DNA of 64,000 nucleotides from Streptomyces sp. NBC_01197 (GTDB lineage: Bacteria > Actinomycetota > Actinomycetes > Streptomycetales > Streptomycetaceae). The notes below the pieces were generated by a model. It saw only the letters and a list, made by a program, of their open reading frames with translations. It was not told the DNA's origin and did not search any database. Numbering within the stretch: the first letter of the stretch is position 1; the number at the start of each line of letters is the position of its first letter. The stretch lies in the NCBI RefSeq assembly GCF_036010505.1, contig NZ_CP108569.1:1800001-1864000 (forward strand), in the 5' to 3' direction. The position numbers and the translations under genes are program-made. Of the stretch, positions 27,601 through 36,024 are shown in pieces.

Positions 27601-28123
27601 CCACCGGGCGGTCGCCCTGGAGCGCGGTTCCGAGCACTCCGAGCACGGCACCGGTCGCCTCGTCCACGACGGGGCCGCCCGCCGCCGCGCTGCCCGGCCG
27701 GAGCGCGTCGCTGCCCTGGGTGCCGAGCGCCAGCTCCAGGGCGGCGAGCCGGTGACGGCGGCCGTCCGCCGCGTAGCTCACCGCGGTCTCGCCCAGCACG
27801 CGCGCGGCGCGCCAGCCCAGTGCGGCGACGCGGACATAGCTGCCGGTCCCGACCGTGTCCCGGACGGCCAGCGGCAGGGGCGGTACGCCGAGGTGCTCGC
27901 TGCGGAGCAGGGCCAACCCCAGTTCGGGCAGGGCGGTGATCGCTTCGGACCCGGCGCAGCACGTCCGGCCGTCCGCTCCGTACAGCACGGCTCCGGTGAG
28001 GCCGGTGACCACCTCATGGCTGGTCACCACCGTGCCCCGGTCATCGGCGACGAAGCCGGTGCCCCTCGGCCGTCCCGCCGGATCGCAAATGCGTACCAGC
28101 GTCTCCCGGTCCCCGCTTCCCAT
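24605..28123 (-). CDS. Trypsin-fold domain fused to a STAND/NACHT-like ATPase with helical repeats
   Basis: 1172 residues from the ATG at 28123; longer frames upstream are leader. Residues 1-200 look like a trypsin/HtrA fold: GTGFVADDRGTVVTSHEVV has a catalytic-type H36. The expected aspartate reads ELGLALL (E67) and the expected Ser-Gly-Gly reads AAGGPVV (A148), so the protease is probably inactive. A P-loop ATPase follows. Its Walker A-like GAPGTGRTTE, near residue 250, has Arg where Lys is usual. Its Walker B-like LLILLDGPEE is near 340. About 600 residues of Ala/Leu/Arg-rich helical repeats follow. The layout resembles bacterial NLR/STAND sensors. It lies between truB and ribF. Confidence 0.75.
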   Translation of the reverse strand: MGSGDRETLVRICDPAGRPRGTGFVADDRGTVVTSHEVVTGLTGAVLYGADGRTCCAGSEAITALPELGLALLRSEHLGVPPLPLAVRDTVGTGSYVRVAALGWRAARVLGETAVSYAADGRRHRLAALELALGTQGSDALRPGSAAAGGPVVDEATGAVLGVLGTALQGDRPVAGLAVPLRGAALAPLLRRNAATVPGYGQDLNLAGVLELTATSVGASGSPELWRDPVERPGIAAPLDAFQSAGGPVLGLVGAPGTGRTTELAALAARRARGAQPAPTVWLRGADLRAADVSVADAVARTVRQAGRIVGADRCGGLDGATPERIADLAAAAGQPLLILLDGPEEMAPLPAGALPEWARATTRWLCAHGARMVVACRPEYWEQAAGLLGPRGADCVRIGDLPPHEAERARQRYGIPEEMLAPEEAGHPLTLRMLAEVRAAIPGGVDGRPAREDVFTAYLDLLCLRTAVRIAADRRPAPRGAAVRRLAAGVSGRVHEAARRCLGPGQGELDRASFEELFPWRTGWASAVLTEGLLTPAGAGYRFAHGELADWVQGEHLDVDSALYALVHRRAAQPPVTAARLPERTEAAPVKRPPTVPRHRAGPVVQALLLLGRRHGHHELGRRLRELIEALDRMQDMPTEPRVPRPGREAGTAAEPALLPDPEWWAARLLADVLLRVPDARPYIGVLRLLADRITLLSVRAGGPRGLGGFRTFDSAFWERLRLGESHRLDLLRRLVPADGVPGARVADRYLDAAARRLAAEPRAVQPLLCRWFGDERLLPSDDGAELRPTVAGAAQALLYTRRGLAVDDLAEALAAADHPRADELLAALAEDETSALCRAVDRWAHDDRPERRAVAARQATRAAVHARTGADRELLRYAALALLARPGDSGLHGSALALLISDPHTRARHLPRALALFESGRPELPAAALAAALATHPEPVFAAFEAVLRTRPDTAGPVLSALAGISAPAPARRAAALVHEYIDRHPAGARHAAAFVDRRLEDGPAARAVIFPLVTGLLRGRPSSVRAALAPVLAAPGGQDSRAMRAELLDVLLEYERYEARDGLAVLEVLVRTAARGADRRAEPRTRELVRRAGLLLVRTPDGAAVLDRLLVELSTQWPVFAGQLADWMACAPQEWAVVVGPGARLAVGKLGAPMPMHAASAGHGSLRPA

Positions 28124-28267
28124 GGTCCGACCGTAGGCGCGCGGTGATCGCCGGGAGAAGGACACCGGCCGAAAGCGCCCCCTTGCGCTCCGGGCATTCA
28201 CTCCGAGCGCCTGGCCGAACGAGTGAATCCCGGGGCCAGGCTGGACAGACCCCTTGCGAGGGGGATC

Positions 28268-28299
28268 GTGGAGCGGGCAAGCGGCCCTGCCCGCTCCAC
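28268..28299. terminator. Terminator after truB
   Basis: A perfect 12-base-pair stem (28268-28279 with 28288-28299), 8-base loop, seven bases beyond the truB stop. It likely ends the rimP-truB operon and separates it from the STAND-like gene 145 bases further on. Confidence 0.8.
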
Positions 28300-28305
28300 G
28301 GTGGG

Positions 28306-29205
28306 TCAGCCGAAGACGGCGAGGCTCTTCGCCTTGCCGTTCTCCTCCTCGACCAGGGCGAGAAGGCGCTCGTCGGGACCGAAGGCGGCCACGGCCCCGG
28401 CCGGGTACCCGGGCATGTCGAGCCGGACGCCGTTGAGCAGCAGCCTGGCCCGCCTCTCGTCCACGTCCCACCGGGGGAACGCGGCAGCGGCGGCGTCCGC
28501 GGCCGGCATGACGGTCAGCTCCTCCTGGAGCTGGTCGAGCGTCCGGGCCGTGTCGAGCCCGTACGGGCCGACCCGGGTCCGGCGCAGCGCCGTCAGATGG
28601 CCGCCGACCCCGGTGGCGGTGCCGAGGTCGCGGGCGATGGCGCGGATGTACGTGCCGGAGGAGCAGACAACCGAGACGACCAGGTCGACGACGGGCGTCC
28701 CGTCGTCGGCGACGGCCGGGCGGACGTCGTACACCTGGAACGAGGAGACCGTCACCGGGCGGGCCGGGATGTCGAACTCCTCGCCGCCGCGCACCCGCGC
28801 GTACGAACGCTTTCCGTCGATCTTGATGGCGCTGACCTTGGACGGCACCTGCATGATGGCGCCGGTCTGCTGGGCCACCCCTGCGTCGATGGCCTCCCGG
28901 GTCACCGCCGAGGCGTCGGTGGACGAGGTGATCTCACCCTCGGCGTCGTCGGTGACGGTGTTCTGGCCGAGCCGGATCGTACCGAGGTACTCCTTCTCGG
29001 TCAGCGCCAGATGACCGAGCATCTTGGTGGCCTTCTCGACGCCGAGTACGAGGACGCCCGTGGCCATCGGGTCGAGGGTGCCCGCGTGGCCGACCCGGCG
29101 GGTTCTGGCGATCCCGCGCATCTTGGCCACGACGTCGTGCGAAGTGAAGCCGGACGGCTTGTCGACGATGACAAGTCCGTCCGGCACGGTGTTCTGCTGT
29201 GTCAT
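28306..29205 (-). CDS. truB: tRNA pseudouridine-55 synthase
   Basis: 299 residues. It converts U55 of the T-loop of tRNAs to pseudouridine. The catalytic aspartate lies in GHAGTLDPMATGVLVLG (about residue 45), with KEYLGTIRLG, the SGTYIRAIARDLG motif and a C-terminal PUA-like region. Its ATG overlaps the rbfA stop (ATGA), and a strong hairpin follows. Confidence 0.97.
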   Translation of the reverse strand: MTQQNTVPDGLVIVDKPSGFTSHDVVAKMRGIARTRRVGHAGTLDPMATGVLVLGVEKATKMLGHLALTEKEYLGTIRLGQNTVTDDAEGEITSSTDASAVTREAIDAGVAQQTGAIMQVPSKVSAIKIDGKRSYARVRGGEEFDIPARPVTVSSFQVYDVRPAVADDGTPVVDLVVSVVCSSGTYIRAIARDLGTATGVGGHLTALRRTRVGPYGLDTARTLDQLQEELTVMPAADAAAAAFPRWDVDERRARLLLNGVRLDMPGYPAGAVAAFGPDERLLALVEEENGKAKSLAVFG

Positions 29206-29681
29206 GCGGAGGCGTTGTCCCCGTCGTCGTCGCCGGACGCGGCGGCCTCATCGGCCTCGTCCTCCGGCTTGCGGTACGGGTCGGCGCCGCCGGCGTACTT
29301 GGCGCCCGACGACGCCTCGCGCACCTTGGCGTCCGACGCCCTGGCCCGGTCGAGGAGGTCCTCGATCGCCTTGGCGTTCTCCGGCAGGGCGTCCGCCACG
29401 AAGGCGAGGGTGGGGGTGAACTTCGTCCCCGCCGCGGCGCCGACCGCCGAGCGCAGGATGCCCTTGGCGCTCTCCAGACCGGCTGCCGCGCTCGCCCGCT
29501 CCTCGTCGTCCCCGTAGACCGTGTAGAAGACCGTGGCCTCCCGCAGATCACCGGTGACGCGGGTGTCCGTGATGGTCACGTGCGTGCCCAGACGGGGGTC
29601 CTTGATGCCGCGCTGCAGTTTCTCGGCGACCACCTCCTGGATGAGGTCCGCCAGCTTTTTCGCCCGCGCGTTGTCGGCCAC
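29202..29681 (-). CDS. rbfA: Ribosome-binding factor A
   Basis: 159 residues. A KH-fold factor for 30S maturation and cold adaptation that binds the 16S 5' helix. The GTG at 29681 is preceded by AAGGAGA and gives the family start (M)ADNARAKKLADLIQEVV; the upstream frame is not family-like. Core motifs DPRLGTHVTITDTRVTGDLREATVFYTVYG are present. A Asp/Glu/Ala-rich tail of about 25 residues follows, as in other Streptomyces. Confidence 0.96.
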   Translation of the reverse strand: MADNARAKKLADLIQEVVAEKLQRGIKDPRLGTHVTITDTRVTGDLREATVFYTVYGDDEERASAAAGLESAKGILRSAVGAAAGTKFTPTLAFVADALPENAKAIEDLLDRARASDAKVREASSGAKYAGGADPYRKPEDEADEAAASGDDDGDNASA

Positions 29682-29707
29682 TGGTCCGTCTCCTTCTAGA
29701 GCCTTGC

Positions 29708-30004
29708 TCAATCGTCTTCGTCGCTGTGCAGCCGCCGCCGTACGGACAGCAGCTCCACCTCGGGCCGGGCGGCGACAAGCCGCTCGCACCGGTCGAGTAC
29801 ATCAGTGAGGTGCTCCGTCCCGCCGGACACCACAGCGAGGCCGATCCTGGCTCTGCGGTGCAGATCCTGGTCGCCGACCTCGGCCGCGCTCACCGCGAAC
29901 TTGCGCTGGAGTTCGGCCACGATGGGCCGGACGACGGAGCGTTTCTCCTTCAGCGACCGTACGTCGCCGAGCAGGAGATCGAAGGACAGTGTCCCTACAT
30001 ACAT
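29708..30004 (-). CDS. DUF503 family protein, YlxP-like
   Basis: 98 residues. YlxP-like proteins are small ferredoxin-fold proteins coded between infB and rbfA in many Gram-positive bacteria; a ribosome-assembly role is suspected. I start at the ATG at 30004 (MYVGTLSFDLLLGDVRSLKEKRSVVRP, the family N-terminus). It is separated from infB by a hairpin in the 154-base gap and from rbfA by 26 bases. Confidence 0.93.
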   Translation of the reverse strand: MYVGTLSFDLLLGDVRSLKEKRSVVRPIVAELQRKFAVSAAEVGDQDLHRRARIGLAVVSGGTEHLTDVLDRCERLVAARPEVELLSVRRRLHSDEDD

Positions 30005-30085
30005 GCATGTCCGGATGTCCCGCCGGTTCGGGGTCGCGCCCCGCCAACCGCTTGGCAGGGACACCAGAACCGTACACGCAACGGC

Positions 30086-30126
30086 CGGGGCCGCTCGACG
30101 GATATAACTCCCGCCGAGCGGCCCCG
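30086..30126. terminator. Hairpin between infB and the ylxP-like gene
   Basis: A perfect 12-base-pair stem (30086-30097 with 30115-30126), 17-base loop, 32 bases beyond the infB stop. It is probably a partial terminator or processing site inside the operon. Confidence 0.65.
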
Positions 30127-30158
30127 ACTGACGCTGCACGGATCAACCGCGATACGGA

Positions 30159-33100
30159 TCAGCCGCGGGGCTTCTCGCGCATCTCGTACGTCGCGATGAC
30201 GTCGTCGATCTTGATGTCGTTGAAGTTGCCGAGGTTGATACCACCCTCGAACCCTTCGCGGATCTCGGTGACGTCGTCCTTGAAGCGGCGCAGACCGGAG
30301 ATGTTGAGGTTCTCCGCGATGACCTTGCCATCACGCAGCAGGCGCGCCTTGGTGTTGCGCTTGACCTCGCCGGAGCGGACCAGCACACCGGCGATGTTGC
30401 CCAGCTTGGACGAGCGGAAGATCTCGCGGATCTCCGCCGTGCCGAGCTCGACCTCTTCGTACTCCGGCTTGAGCATGCCCTTGAGGGCCGCTTCGATCTC
30501 TTCGATCGCCTGGTAGATGACCGAGTAGTACCGGACGTCCACACCTTCGCGCTCGGCCATCTGCGCGGCACGCCCTGCGGCGCGCACGTTGAAGCCGATG
30601 ACGATGGCGTCGGAGCCGGTCGCCAGGTCGATGTCCGACTCGGTGACCGCACCCACACCGCGGTGCAGGACCCGGATGTCGACCTCTTCGCCGACGTCGA
30701 GCTGGAGCAGCGAGGACTCGAGAGCCTCCACCGAACCGGACGCGTCGCCCTTGATGATGAGGTTGAGCTCCTGAACCAGACCGGCCTTGAGCGCCTCGTC
30801 CAGGTTCTCCAGGGAGAACCTGACGCCCTTGCGGGCGAAGTTGGCGTTGCGCTCGCGGGCGGCACGCTTCTCGGCGATCTGACGGGCCGTACGGTCCTCG
30901 TCGACCACCAGGAAGTTGTCGCCGGCACCCGGGACGTTGGTGAGACCCAGCACGAGGACGGGGGTCGAGGGACCCGCTTCCTCGAGGTTGTTGCCGTTGT
31001 CGTCGAGCATCGCCCGGACCCGGCCGTACGCGTCGCCGACGACCATCGTGTCACCGATGCGCAGCGTGCCGCGCTGGACCAGGACGGTCGAGACGGCACC
31101 ACGGCCCTTGTCCAGGTGGGACTCGATCGCAATACCCTGCGCGTCCTGCTCCGGGTTGGCCCGCAGGTCGAGCGAGGCGTCGGCGGTGAGGACGACGGCC
31201 TCCAGGAGGGAATCGATGTGGAGACCCTGCTTGGCGGAGATGTCGACGAACATCGTGTCGCCGCCGTACTCCTCTGCCACCAGACCGAACTCGGTGAGCT
31301 GACCGCGCACCTTGGTCGGGTCGGCACCCTCGACGTCGATCTTGTTGACCGCGACGACGATCGGCACACCGGCCGCCTTGACGTGGTTCAGCGCCTCGAT
31401 CGTCTGGGGCATCACACCGTCGTTCGCCGCCACCACGAGGATCGCGATGTCGGTGGACTTCGCACCACGGGCACGCATGGCGGTGAACGCCTCGTGACCC
31501 GGGGTGTCGATGAAGGTGATACGGCGGTCCTCGCCGTTGACCTCGGAGGAGACCTGGTAGGCACCGATGTGCTGCGTGATGCCGCCGGCCTCGCCCGCGA
31601 TGACGTTCGTCTTGCGGATCGCGTCGAGCAGCCGGGTCTTACCGTGGTCGACGTGACCCATGACGGTGACGACCGGCGGGCGCGAGACGAGAGCCTCTTC
31701 GCCGCCCTCGTCCTCGCCGAACTCGATGTCGAAGGACTCGAGCAGCTCGCGGTCCTCCTCCTCCGGGCTGACGATCTCCAGGACGTAGTTCATCTCGTCC
31801 GCGAGGAGCTTCAGCGTCTCGTCGGAGACGGACTGCGTGGCCGTGACCATCTCGCCGAGGTTCATCATCACGGCGACGAGCGACGCCGGGTTGGCGTTGA
31901 TCTTCTCCGCGAAGTCGGTGAGGGAGGCACCGCGCGACAGCCGGACGGCCTGTCCGTTGCCGCGGGGCAGCATGACGCCGCCCACCGACGGGGCCTGCAT
32001 GGCCTCGTACTCCTGGCGCCTCTGCCTCTTCGACTTGCGGCCTCGGCGGGCGGGCCCGCCGGGACGGCCGAAGGCACCCTGTGTGCCACCGCGGCCACCG
32101 GGGCCGCCGGGACGGCCCGCGAAACCGGGACGTCCACCGAAGCCACCACCGGGAGCGCCGCCGCCGGGACGGCCGCCGAAGCCACCGCCGCCGCCGGGAC
32201 GACCGCCGCCGCCGGGACCTGCCGGACGGCCGGCGAAGCCGCCGCCGCCCGGACGGGCGCCGCCGCCGGGACGGCCTGCGCCGCCGCCGGGACCACGACC
32301 GCCACCGCCGGGACCGCCACCGGGACGGGGGCTGGCAGCCGGACGCTGCGGCATCATGCCGGGGTTGGGACGGTTACCGCCGGGGGCGCCGCCAGGTCCA
32401 CCGGCCGGACGCGCGCCGCCCTGCGGACGGGGCATACCGCCGGGGCTGGGACGGGCGCCGCCCTGACCCTGGCCCTGGGGACGCGGAGCGCCACCGGGAC
32501 CACCCTGCGGACGCGGGCCGCCGGGGCGGTCCTGGCCGCCGCCGGGACGCGGGGCGCCACCGGGACGGGGTGCCTGCGGGCGGGCCATGCCGGTGGAGCC
32601 ACCGGAGGTGAACGGGTTGTTGCCCGGACGGGGACCGGACGGACGGTTGCCGCCGGGGCGCGGGGCGCCCTGACCGGCCGGCCGTGCCGGACGCTCGCCA
32701 CCGCGGCCGCCGTCACGCTGACCGCCGGCCGGGGCCGGACGGGCGTTCGTGGGACGGGGACCAGGGGTGGCACCCGAGGGACGCTGGGTCTGCGGCGCCG
32801 TCGGCTGGGCCGGGGCGGGCGCCGAGAACTCGGCTGCCGGCACCGGAGCCGCCGGAGCAGGCTTGGCCGCGGGCTTGGGGCCCGGACGCGGACCGGACGG
32901 AGCCGACGGGGTGCTGGGGGCGCTGCTCTGCGGAGCCTCGGCGGCGGCCGGCTTGGGGGCCGGGACACCGGGCTTCGGGGCAGCGGGACGGGCCGCGGCG
33001 GCCGGAGACGGCGCCGCGGGCGTGGAACCCGCACGGGGTGCGGGGGAGGGCGCGGCCTTGCGGGGCGCGCCGGGCTTGGCAGCGGACTTGCCGGCGTTGC

Positions 33101-33263
33101 CGCCGGGCCCCTGCAAAGCGTCAGTCAACTTGCGTACAACCGGCGCCTCGATCGTCGAGGACGCCGAACGTACGAACTCACCGAGTTCTTGGAGCTTGGC
33201 CATGACGACCTTGCTCTCAACTCCGAACTCCTTGGCGAGTTCGTATACCCGGACCTTAGCCAC
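30159..33263 (-). CDS. infB: Translation initiation factor IF-2
   Basis: 1034 residues. GTPase that places initiator tRNA on the ribosome. The GTG start has a strong AAAAGGAG ribosome site. The IF2-N fold ([21 protein letters not shown]) is at 1-50. A very long low-complexity Ala/Pro then Gly/Pro/Arg-rich region runs from about 55 to 410, including many GG-PGGG-R repeats, as in other Streptomyces but close to the upper end of length. The second N-domain is near 435. The G domain has GHVDHGKT near 535, DTPGHE and NKID, followed by domains II-IV. The leader carries an 11-base repeat with micro-ORFs. Confidence 0.98.
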   Translation of the reverse strand: MAKVRVYELAKEFGVESKVVMAKLQELGEFVRSASSTIEAPVVRKLTDALQGPGGNAGKSAAKPGAPRKAAPSPAPRAGSTPAAPSPAAAARPAAPKPGVPAPKPAAAEAPQSSAPSTPSAPSGPRPGPKPAAKPAPAAPVPAAEFSAPAPAQPTAPQTQRPSGATPGPRPTNARPAPAGGQRDGGRGGERPARPAGQGAPRPGGNRPSGPRPGNNPFTSGGSTGMARPQAPRPGGAPRPGGGQDRPGGPRPQGGPGGAPRPQGQGQGGARPSPGGMPRPQGGARPAGGPGGAPGGNRPNPGMMPQRPAASPRPGGGPGGGGRGPGGGAGRPGGGARPGGGGFAGRPAGPGGGGRPGGGGGFGGRPGGGAPGGGFGGRPGFAGRPGGPGGRGGTQGAFGRPGGPARRGRKSKRQRRQEYEAMQAPSVGGVMLPRGNGQAVRLSRGASLTDFAEKINANPASLVAVMMNLGEMVTATQSVSDETLKLLADEMNYVLEIVSPEEEDRELLESFDIEFGEDEGGEEALVSRPPVVTVMGHVDHGKTRLLDAIRKTNVIAGEAGGITQHIGAYQVSSEVNGEDRRITFIDTPGHEAFTAMRARGAKSTDIAILVVAANDGVMPQTIEALNHVKAAGVPIVVAVNKIDVEGADPTKVRGQLTEFGLVAEEYGGDTMFVDISAKQGLHIDSLLEAVVLTADASLDLRANPEQDAQGIAIESHLDKGRGAVSTVLVQRGTLRIGDTMVVGDAYGRVRAMLDDNGNNLEEAGPSTPVLVLGLTNVPGAGDNFLVVDEDRTARQIAEKRAARERNANFARKGVRFSLENLDEALKAGLVQELNLIIKGDASGSVEALESSLLQLDVGEEVDIRVLHRGVGAVTESDIDLATGSDAIVIGFNVRAAGRAAQMAEREGVDVRYYSVIYQAIEEIEAALKGMLKPEYEEVELGTAEIREIFRSSKLGNIAGVLVRSGEVKRNTKARLLRDGKVIAENLNISGLRRFKDDVTEIREGFEGGINLGNFNDIKIDDVIATYEMREKPRG

Positions 33264-33301
33264 TTCGCTCCTTTTAGGTCCGGGTTACCGCCGGACCGTC
33301 G

Positions 33302-33344
33302 CTACTTCATGGGCGTACTCATCGCGTACTCATCGAGTGCTCAT
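33302..33344 (-). other. Three chained micro-ORFs in the infB leader
   Basis: On the minus strand ATG-AGC-ACT-CGA-TGA (33344-33330, MSTR) overlaps by ATGA with ATG-AGT-ACG-CGA-TGA (33333-33319, MSTR). That in turn overlaps ATG-AGT-ACG-CCC-ATG-AAG-TAG (33322-33302, MSTPMK). They lie in the 147-base ylxR-infB gap. No strong ribosome site is seen before the first. Whether they are translated is unknown. Confidence 0.4.
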
Positions 33345-33345
33345 C
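33313..33345. repeat. 11-base tandem repeat, three copies, infB leader
   Basis: GCGTACTCATC at 33313-33323 and 33324-33334 (identical), and GAGTGCTCATC at 33335-33345. The period is one helical turn. It creates the chained micro-ORFs described separately. Confidence 0.8.
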
Positions 33346-33410
33346 GCAATCTCGACCTACTTCCAACTCGCGAGGTACCTGACCGCACGGGGACCCGTGC
33401 CGTTCACTTA

Positions 33411-33689
33411 TTACGGTGCTGCCTGCCCGACATACTCGTTCAGCTCCGCGCTGTCGAGCGGACCCCTGACCTTGAAGGCCCTGGAGAACGCCCGGCGGCG
33501 GACCGCCAGGTCGAGGCAGACCATGGCGGGGTGCAGATACGCACCCCGGCCGGGCAGCGTACCGCGCGGATCAGGGACGCATTTGCCCTCGACCACGACG
33601 ATGCGCAGCAGTTCGCTCTTGGCCGTCCGCTCCCGGCATCCCACGCAGGTTCGCTCAGGGCACGCTCGGTCGACTGTCCGGCCAGACAC
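33411..33689 (-). CDS. YlxR family RNA-binding protein (DUF448)
   Basis: 92 residues, GTG start with GGGGAGG upstream. The family signature RTCVGCRERTAKSELLRIVV lies at residues 13-32, followed by DPRGTLPGRGAYLHPAMVCLDLAVRR (the GRGAY/W motif). YlxR proteins are coded between nusA and infB; some bind RNA or RNase P or act as nucleoid-associated regulators. It sits exactly in that position here. Confidence 0.95.
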   Translation of the reverse strand: MSGRTVDRACPERTCVGCRERTAKSELLRIVVVEGKCVPDPRGTLPGRGAYLHPAMVCLDLAVRRRAFSRAFKVRGPLDSAELNEYVGQAAP

Positions 33690-33779
33690 GTTTAAGTCTA
33701 CCTCCCCGTAACGACCCCACCCGATTGGGGCAGGAATCGAACGGATGTTGTCCTGAAGTTTTCCGTAATCGTGCAGTTA

Positions 33780-33805
33780 CGGTCCCGGCCGCACAGCCGG
33801 GACCG
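33780..33805. terminator. Hairpin between nusA and ylxR
   Basis: A perfect 10-base-pair stem (33780-33789 with 33796-33805), 6-base loop, six bases after the nusA stop. It probably causes partial termination or RNA processing within the rimP-nusA-infB operon. Confidence 0.65.
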
Positions 33806-33810
33806 GAGGC

Positions 33811-34824
33811 TCAGGCCTCGTCGCCCCGGATGCCGGACGGGCCGCCGTCCGGCTCGGTGTCCGGGCGGATGTCGATGCGCCAGCCGGTCAGCCGCGCGGC
33901 GAGGCGGGCGTTCTGCCCTTCCTTGCCGATGGCCAGCGAGAGCTGGTAGTCGGGGACCGTGACCCGCGCCGAGCGGGCGGCGAGGTCGACGATCTCGACC
34001 TTGCTGACCCGGGCCGGCGAGAGCGCGCTGGCCACCATCTCGGCCGGATCGTCCGACCAGTCCACGATGTCGATCTTCTCGCCGAGCAGCTCGGCCATGA
34101 CGTTGCGCACCCGGCTGCCCATCGGGCCGATGCAGGCGCCCTTCGGGTTGAGCCCCGACCGGGTCGACCGTACGGCGATCTTGCTGCGGTGACCGGCCTC
34201 GCGGGCGATGGCCTCGATGACGACCGATCCGTCCGCGATCTCCGGGACCTCCAGTGCGAAGAGCTTCTTCACCAGGTTGGGGTGGGTGCGGGAGAGGGTC
34301 ACGGACGGGCCGCGGACACCCTTGGCCACCCGGACCACGTACGTGCGCAGCCGCAGGCCGTGCGAGTAGGTCTCGCCGGGCACCTGCTCCTGCACCGGCA
34401 GGATGGCTTCCAGCTTGCCGATGTCGACCAGCACGTTCCGCGGGTCCTTGCCCTGCTGGACGACCCCGGCGACGACGTCGCCCTCGCGCCCGGCGTACTC
34501 GCCGAAGGTCAGGTCGTCCTCCGCGTCCCGCAGCCGCTGCAGGATGACCTGCTTGGCCGTGGTCGCGGCGATCCGGCCGAAGTCGGACGGGGTGTCGTCG
34601 AACTCCCGGGCCTCCTGGCCCTCTTCGAGATCGGCCGGGTCCTCTTTCGCCCAGACCGTCACATGACCGTTGTCGTGGTCGAGGCGCACGCGGGCGAGGC
34701 GGCGGCTTCCCTCCGTGCGGTGGTACGCGATGAGGAGGGCCGACTCGATCGCCTCGACCAGCAGGTCGAAGGAAATCTCCTTCTCCTTCGCCAAGCCCTT
34801 CAGAAGCTTTACGTCGATGTCCAT
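33811..34824 (-). CDS. nusA: Transcription termination/antitermination factor NusA
   Basis: 337 residues. It binds RNA polymerase and controls pausing, termination and antitermination. The N-terminal domain ([20 protein letters not shown]) is followed by an S1 domain and two KH domains. KH1 holds [28 protein letters not shown] near 230-257; KH2 holds [24 protein letters not shown] near 300. It lacks the C-terminal acidic repeats of proteobacteria, as is normal in actinobacteria. It starts two bases before the rimP stop region and is cotranscribed with it. Confidence 0.98.
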   Translation of the reverse strand: MDIDVKLLKGLAKEKEISFDLLVEAIESALLIAYHRTEGSRRLARVRLDHDNGHVTVWAKEDPADLEEGQEAREFDDTPSDFGRIAATTAKQVILQRLRDAEDDLTFGEYAGREGDVVAGVVQQGKDPRNVLVDIGKLEAILPVQEQVPGETYSHGLRLRTYVVRVAKGVRGPSVTLSRTHPNLVKKLFALEVPEIADGSVVIEAIAREAGHRSKIAVRSTRSGLNPKGACIGPMGSRVRNVMAELLGEKIDIVDWSDDPAEMVASALSPARVSKVEIVDLAARSARVTVPDYQLSLAIGKEGQNARLAARLTGWRIDIRPDTEPDGGPSGIRGDEA

Positions 34825-34826
34825 GG

Positions 34827-35324
34827 CTACGCCTCCTCTTCCTTCTTGTCCTTGCGGTTGAATTCCAGTTCCACGCGCGCCTTGGCGATCTCCGCGAACT
34901 CCACCCGGCGGGCGGTCGGCTTGCGCCCCTTCACGCCCGGCACTTCGAGGTCGAGGCCGTCGGCGTCCACCGCGAGGATGCGCGCGACCAGCTCATCGCC
35001 CCCGGTCAGCGTCAGCCTGGCCAGCCGGCCGGTGGCCCGTACGTAGTGGCGGTGCTCCGTCAGCGGGCGGTCGGCGCCCGGCGAGCTGACTTCGAGTACG
35101 TACTCGCCGTCGCCCATCACGTCGCTCTCGTCGAGCTTCTCGGAGATGGCCCGGCTCAGCTCGGCGCAGGTGTCGAGCTCGACGCCGTCGTCGGAGTCCA
35201 CGGTGATCCTCAGTACGCCACGCCGGCCGGCCCGGGAGACTTCGATCTCTTCCAGATCCAGGTCCTTGGAGGCGACGAGCGGTTCCAGCAGCCCGCGCAG
35301 CCTCTCGCTCTGGGTGGTGCTCAT
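34827..35324 (-). CDS. rimP: Ribosome maturation factor RimP
   Basis: 165 residues, first gene of the rimP-nusA-infB operon. It assists 30S maturation. The family region [37 protein letters not shown] is at residues 29-66, and [21 protein letters not shown] near 92. The C-terminal Sm-like domain ends in a Lys/Glu tail. Its leader contains three copies of a 15-base repeat. Confidence 0.97.
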   Translation of the reverse strand: MSTTQSERLRGLLEPLVASKDLDLEEIEVSRAGRRGVLRITVDSDDGVELDTCAELSRAISEKLDESDVMGDGEYVLEVSSPGADRPLTEHRHYVRATGRLARLTLTGGDELVARILAVDADGLDLEVPGVKGRKPTARRVEFAEIAKARVELEFNRKDKKEEEA

Positions 35325-35358
35325 CCGGGTGACTCCTCGGCCGCGTGTGCTGTTGTGG

Positions 35359-35404
35359 GATCGTCGCGTTTCTCGATCGCCGCGTGTCTGATCGTCGCGT
35401 GTCA
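35359..35404. repeat. Three-copy 15-base repeat in the rimP leader
   Basis: Units GATCGTCGCGTTTCTC (35359-35374), GATCGCCGCGTGTCT (35375-35389) and GATCGTCGCGTGTCA (35390-35404). They lie about 35-80 bases upstream of the rimP start, in the 181-base divergent region with the lipoprotein gene. A TACCCT -10-like hexamer on the minus strand (35411-35416) would place the repeats inside the rimP transcript leader. Confidence 0.75.
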
Positions 35405-35505
35405 GCTCAAAGGGTATCCGGTCGCCAGGGGTGTTGCCGTCCTCGCTGTGTTGACCCGCAGGTACGCTCGCCTGCGGTGATCACTTCGGGCCGAGGGAGA
35501 CACAC

Positions 35506-36024
35506 GTGCTGGGCACGGGGACCACACGCAGGAGTGTGCTGAGCACGGCGGCGGCTGCCGGTGCCGCACTCCTGACCGGATGTTCGGAGCGGTCCGCCGC
35601 CCACCGTACACACGGCGCGGCCGCCCCCGGCACCGGGACGATGCTCAGGCAGCGCTCGGCGCGGACCAGCGGCGCCCTGCTCGCGCTGTACGACGCGGTG
35701 CTCGCCCAGCACCGGGACGAGGCCACGGAGAGACTGGCGCGCCCGCTGCGGGACGCCGTGGCGCTGCATGTCAAGGCGCTGGCACCGCCCGCCGGTGCCC
35801 CGGCACCCGGCGCCTCCCGGGAAGCGTCGCCCGCGCCGGCGCCGCCCGCGGTGCCGGCGGACCGGACGGCCGCCCTCAAGGCCCTCGCGGCGGCCGAGCG
35901 GCGGGCCACCGACGCGCACACCGCAGCGCTGGCCGGTGCCCCGCCGGAGCTGGCGCGGCTGCTGGCCTCGGTCGCGGCGGCTTCCGCCGTCCACGCGTAT
36001 CTGCTGACCCAGGGGGACCACTGA
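35506..36024 (+). CDS. Predicted Tat/lipobox lipoprotein, unknown function
   Basis: 172 residues, GTG start with GAGGGA upstream. A twin-arginine-like RRSVLS (8-13) and a lipobox LLTGC (C26) suggest a lipoprotein exported by Tat. The mature part is helical and Ala/Pro/His-rich, with SGALLALYDAVLAQHRDEATERL (about 55-77) and a Pro-rich linker. The final segment is AAAERRATDAHTAALAGAPPELARLLASVAAASAVHAYLL. Spaced His and Glu in helices recall a ferritin-like bundle but I cannot place all metal ligands. Its stop overlaps the DUF4439 gene start (TGATG). Confidence 0.85.
   Translation: MLGTGTTRRSVLSTAAAAGAALLTGCSERSAAHRTHGAAAPGTGTMLRQRSARTSGALLALYDAVLAQHRDEATERLARPLRDAVALHVKALAPPAGAPAPGASREASPAPAPPAVPADRTAALKALAAAERRATDAHTAALAGAPPELARLLASVAAASAVHAYLLTQGDH

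Noticed and set aside
24626..28147. 1173-residue open frame antisense to the STAND-like gene
   Set aside because: Composition is Gly/Arg/Gln-rich with no motifs. The minus-strand frame has coherent domains.
30663..33695. 1010-residue open frame antisense to infB
   Set aside because: GC-rich third positions open the opposite strand. The frame is low complexity (Gly/Thr/Ala/Arg), without ribosome site or family motif, and infB is certain.
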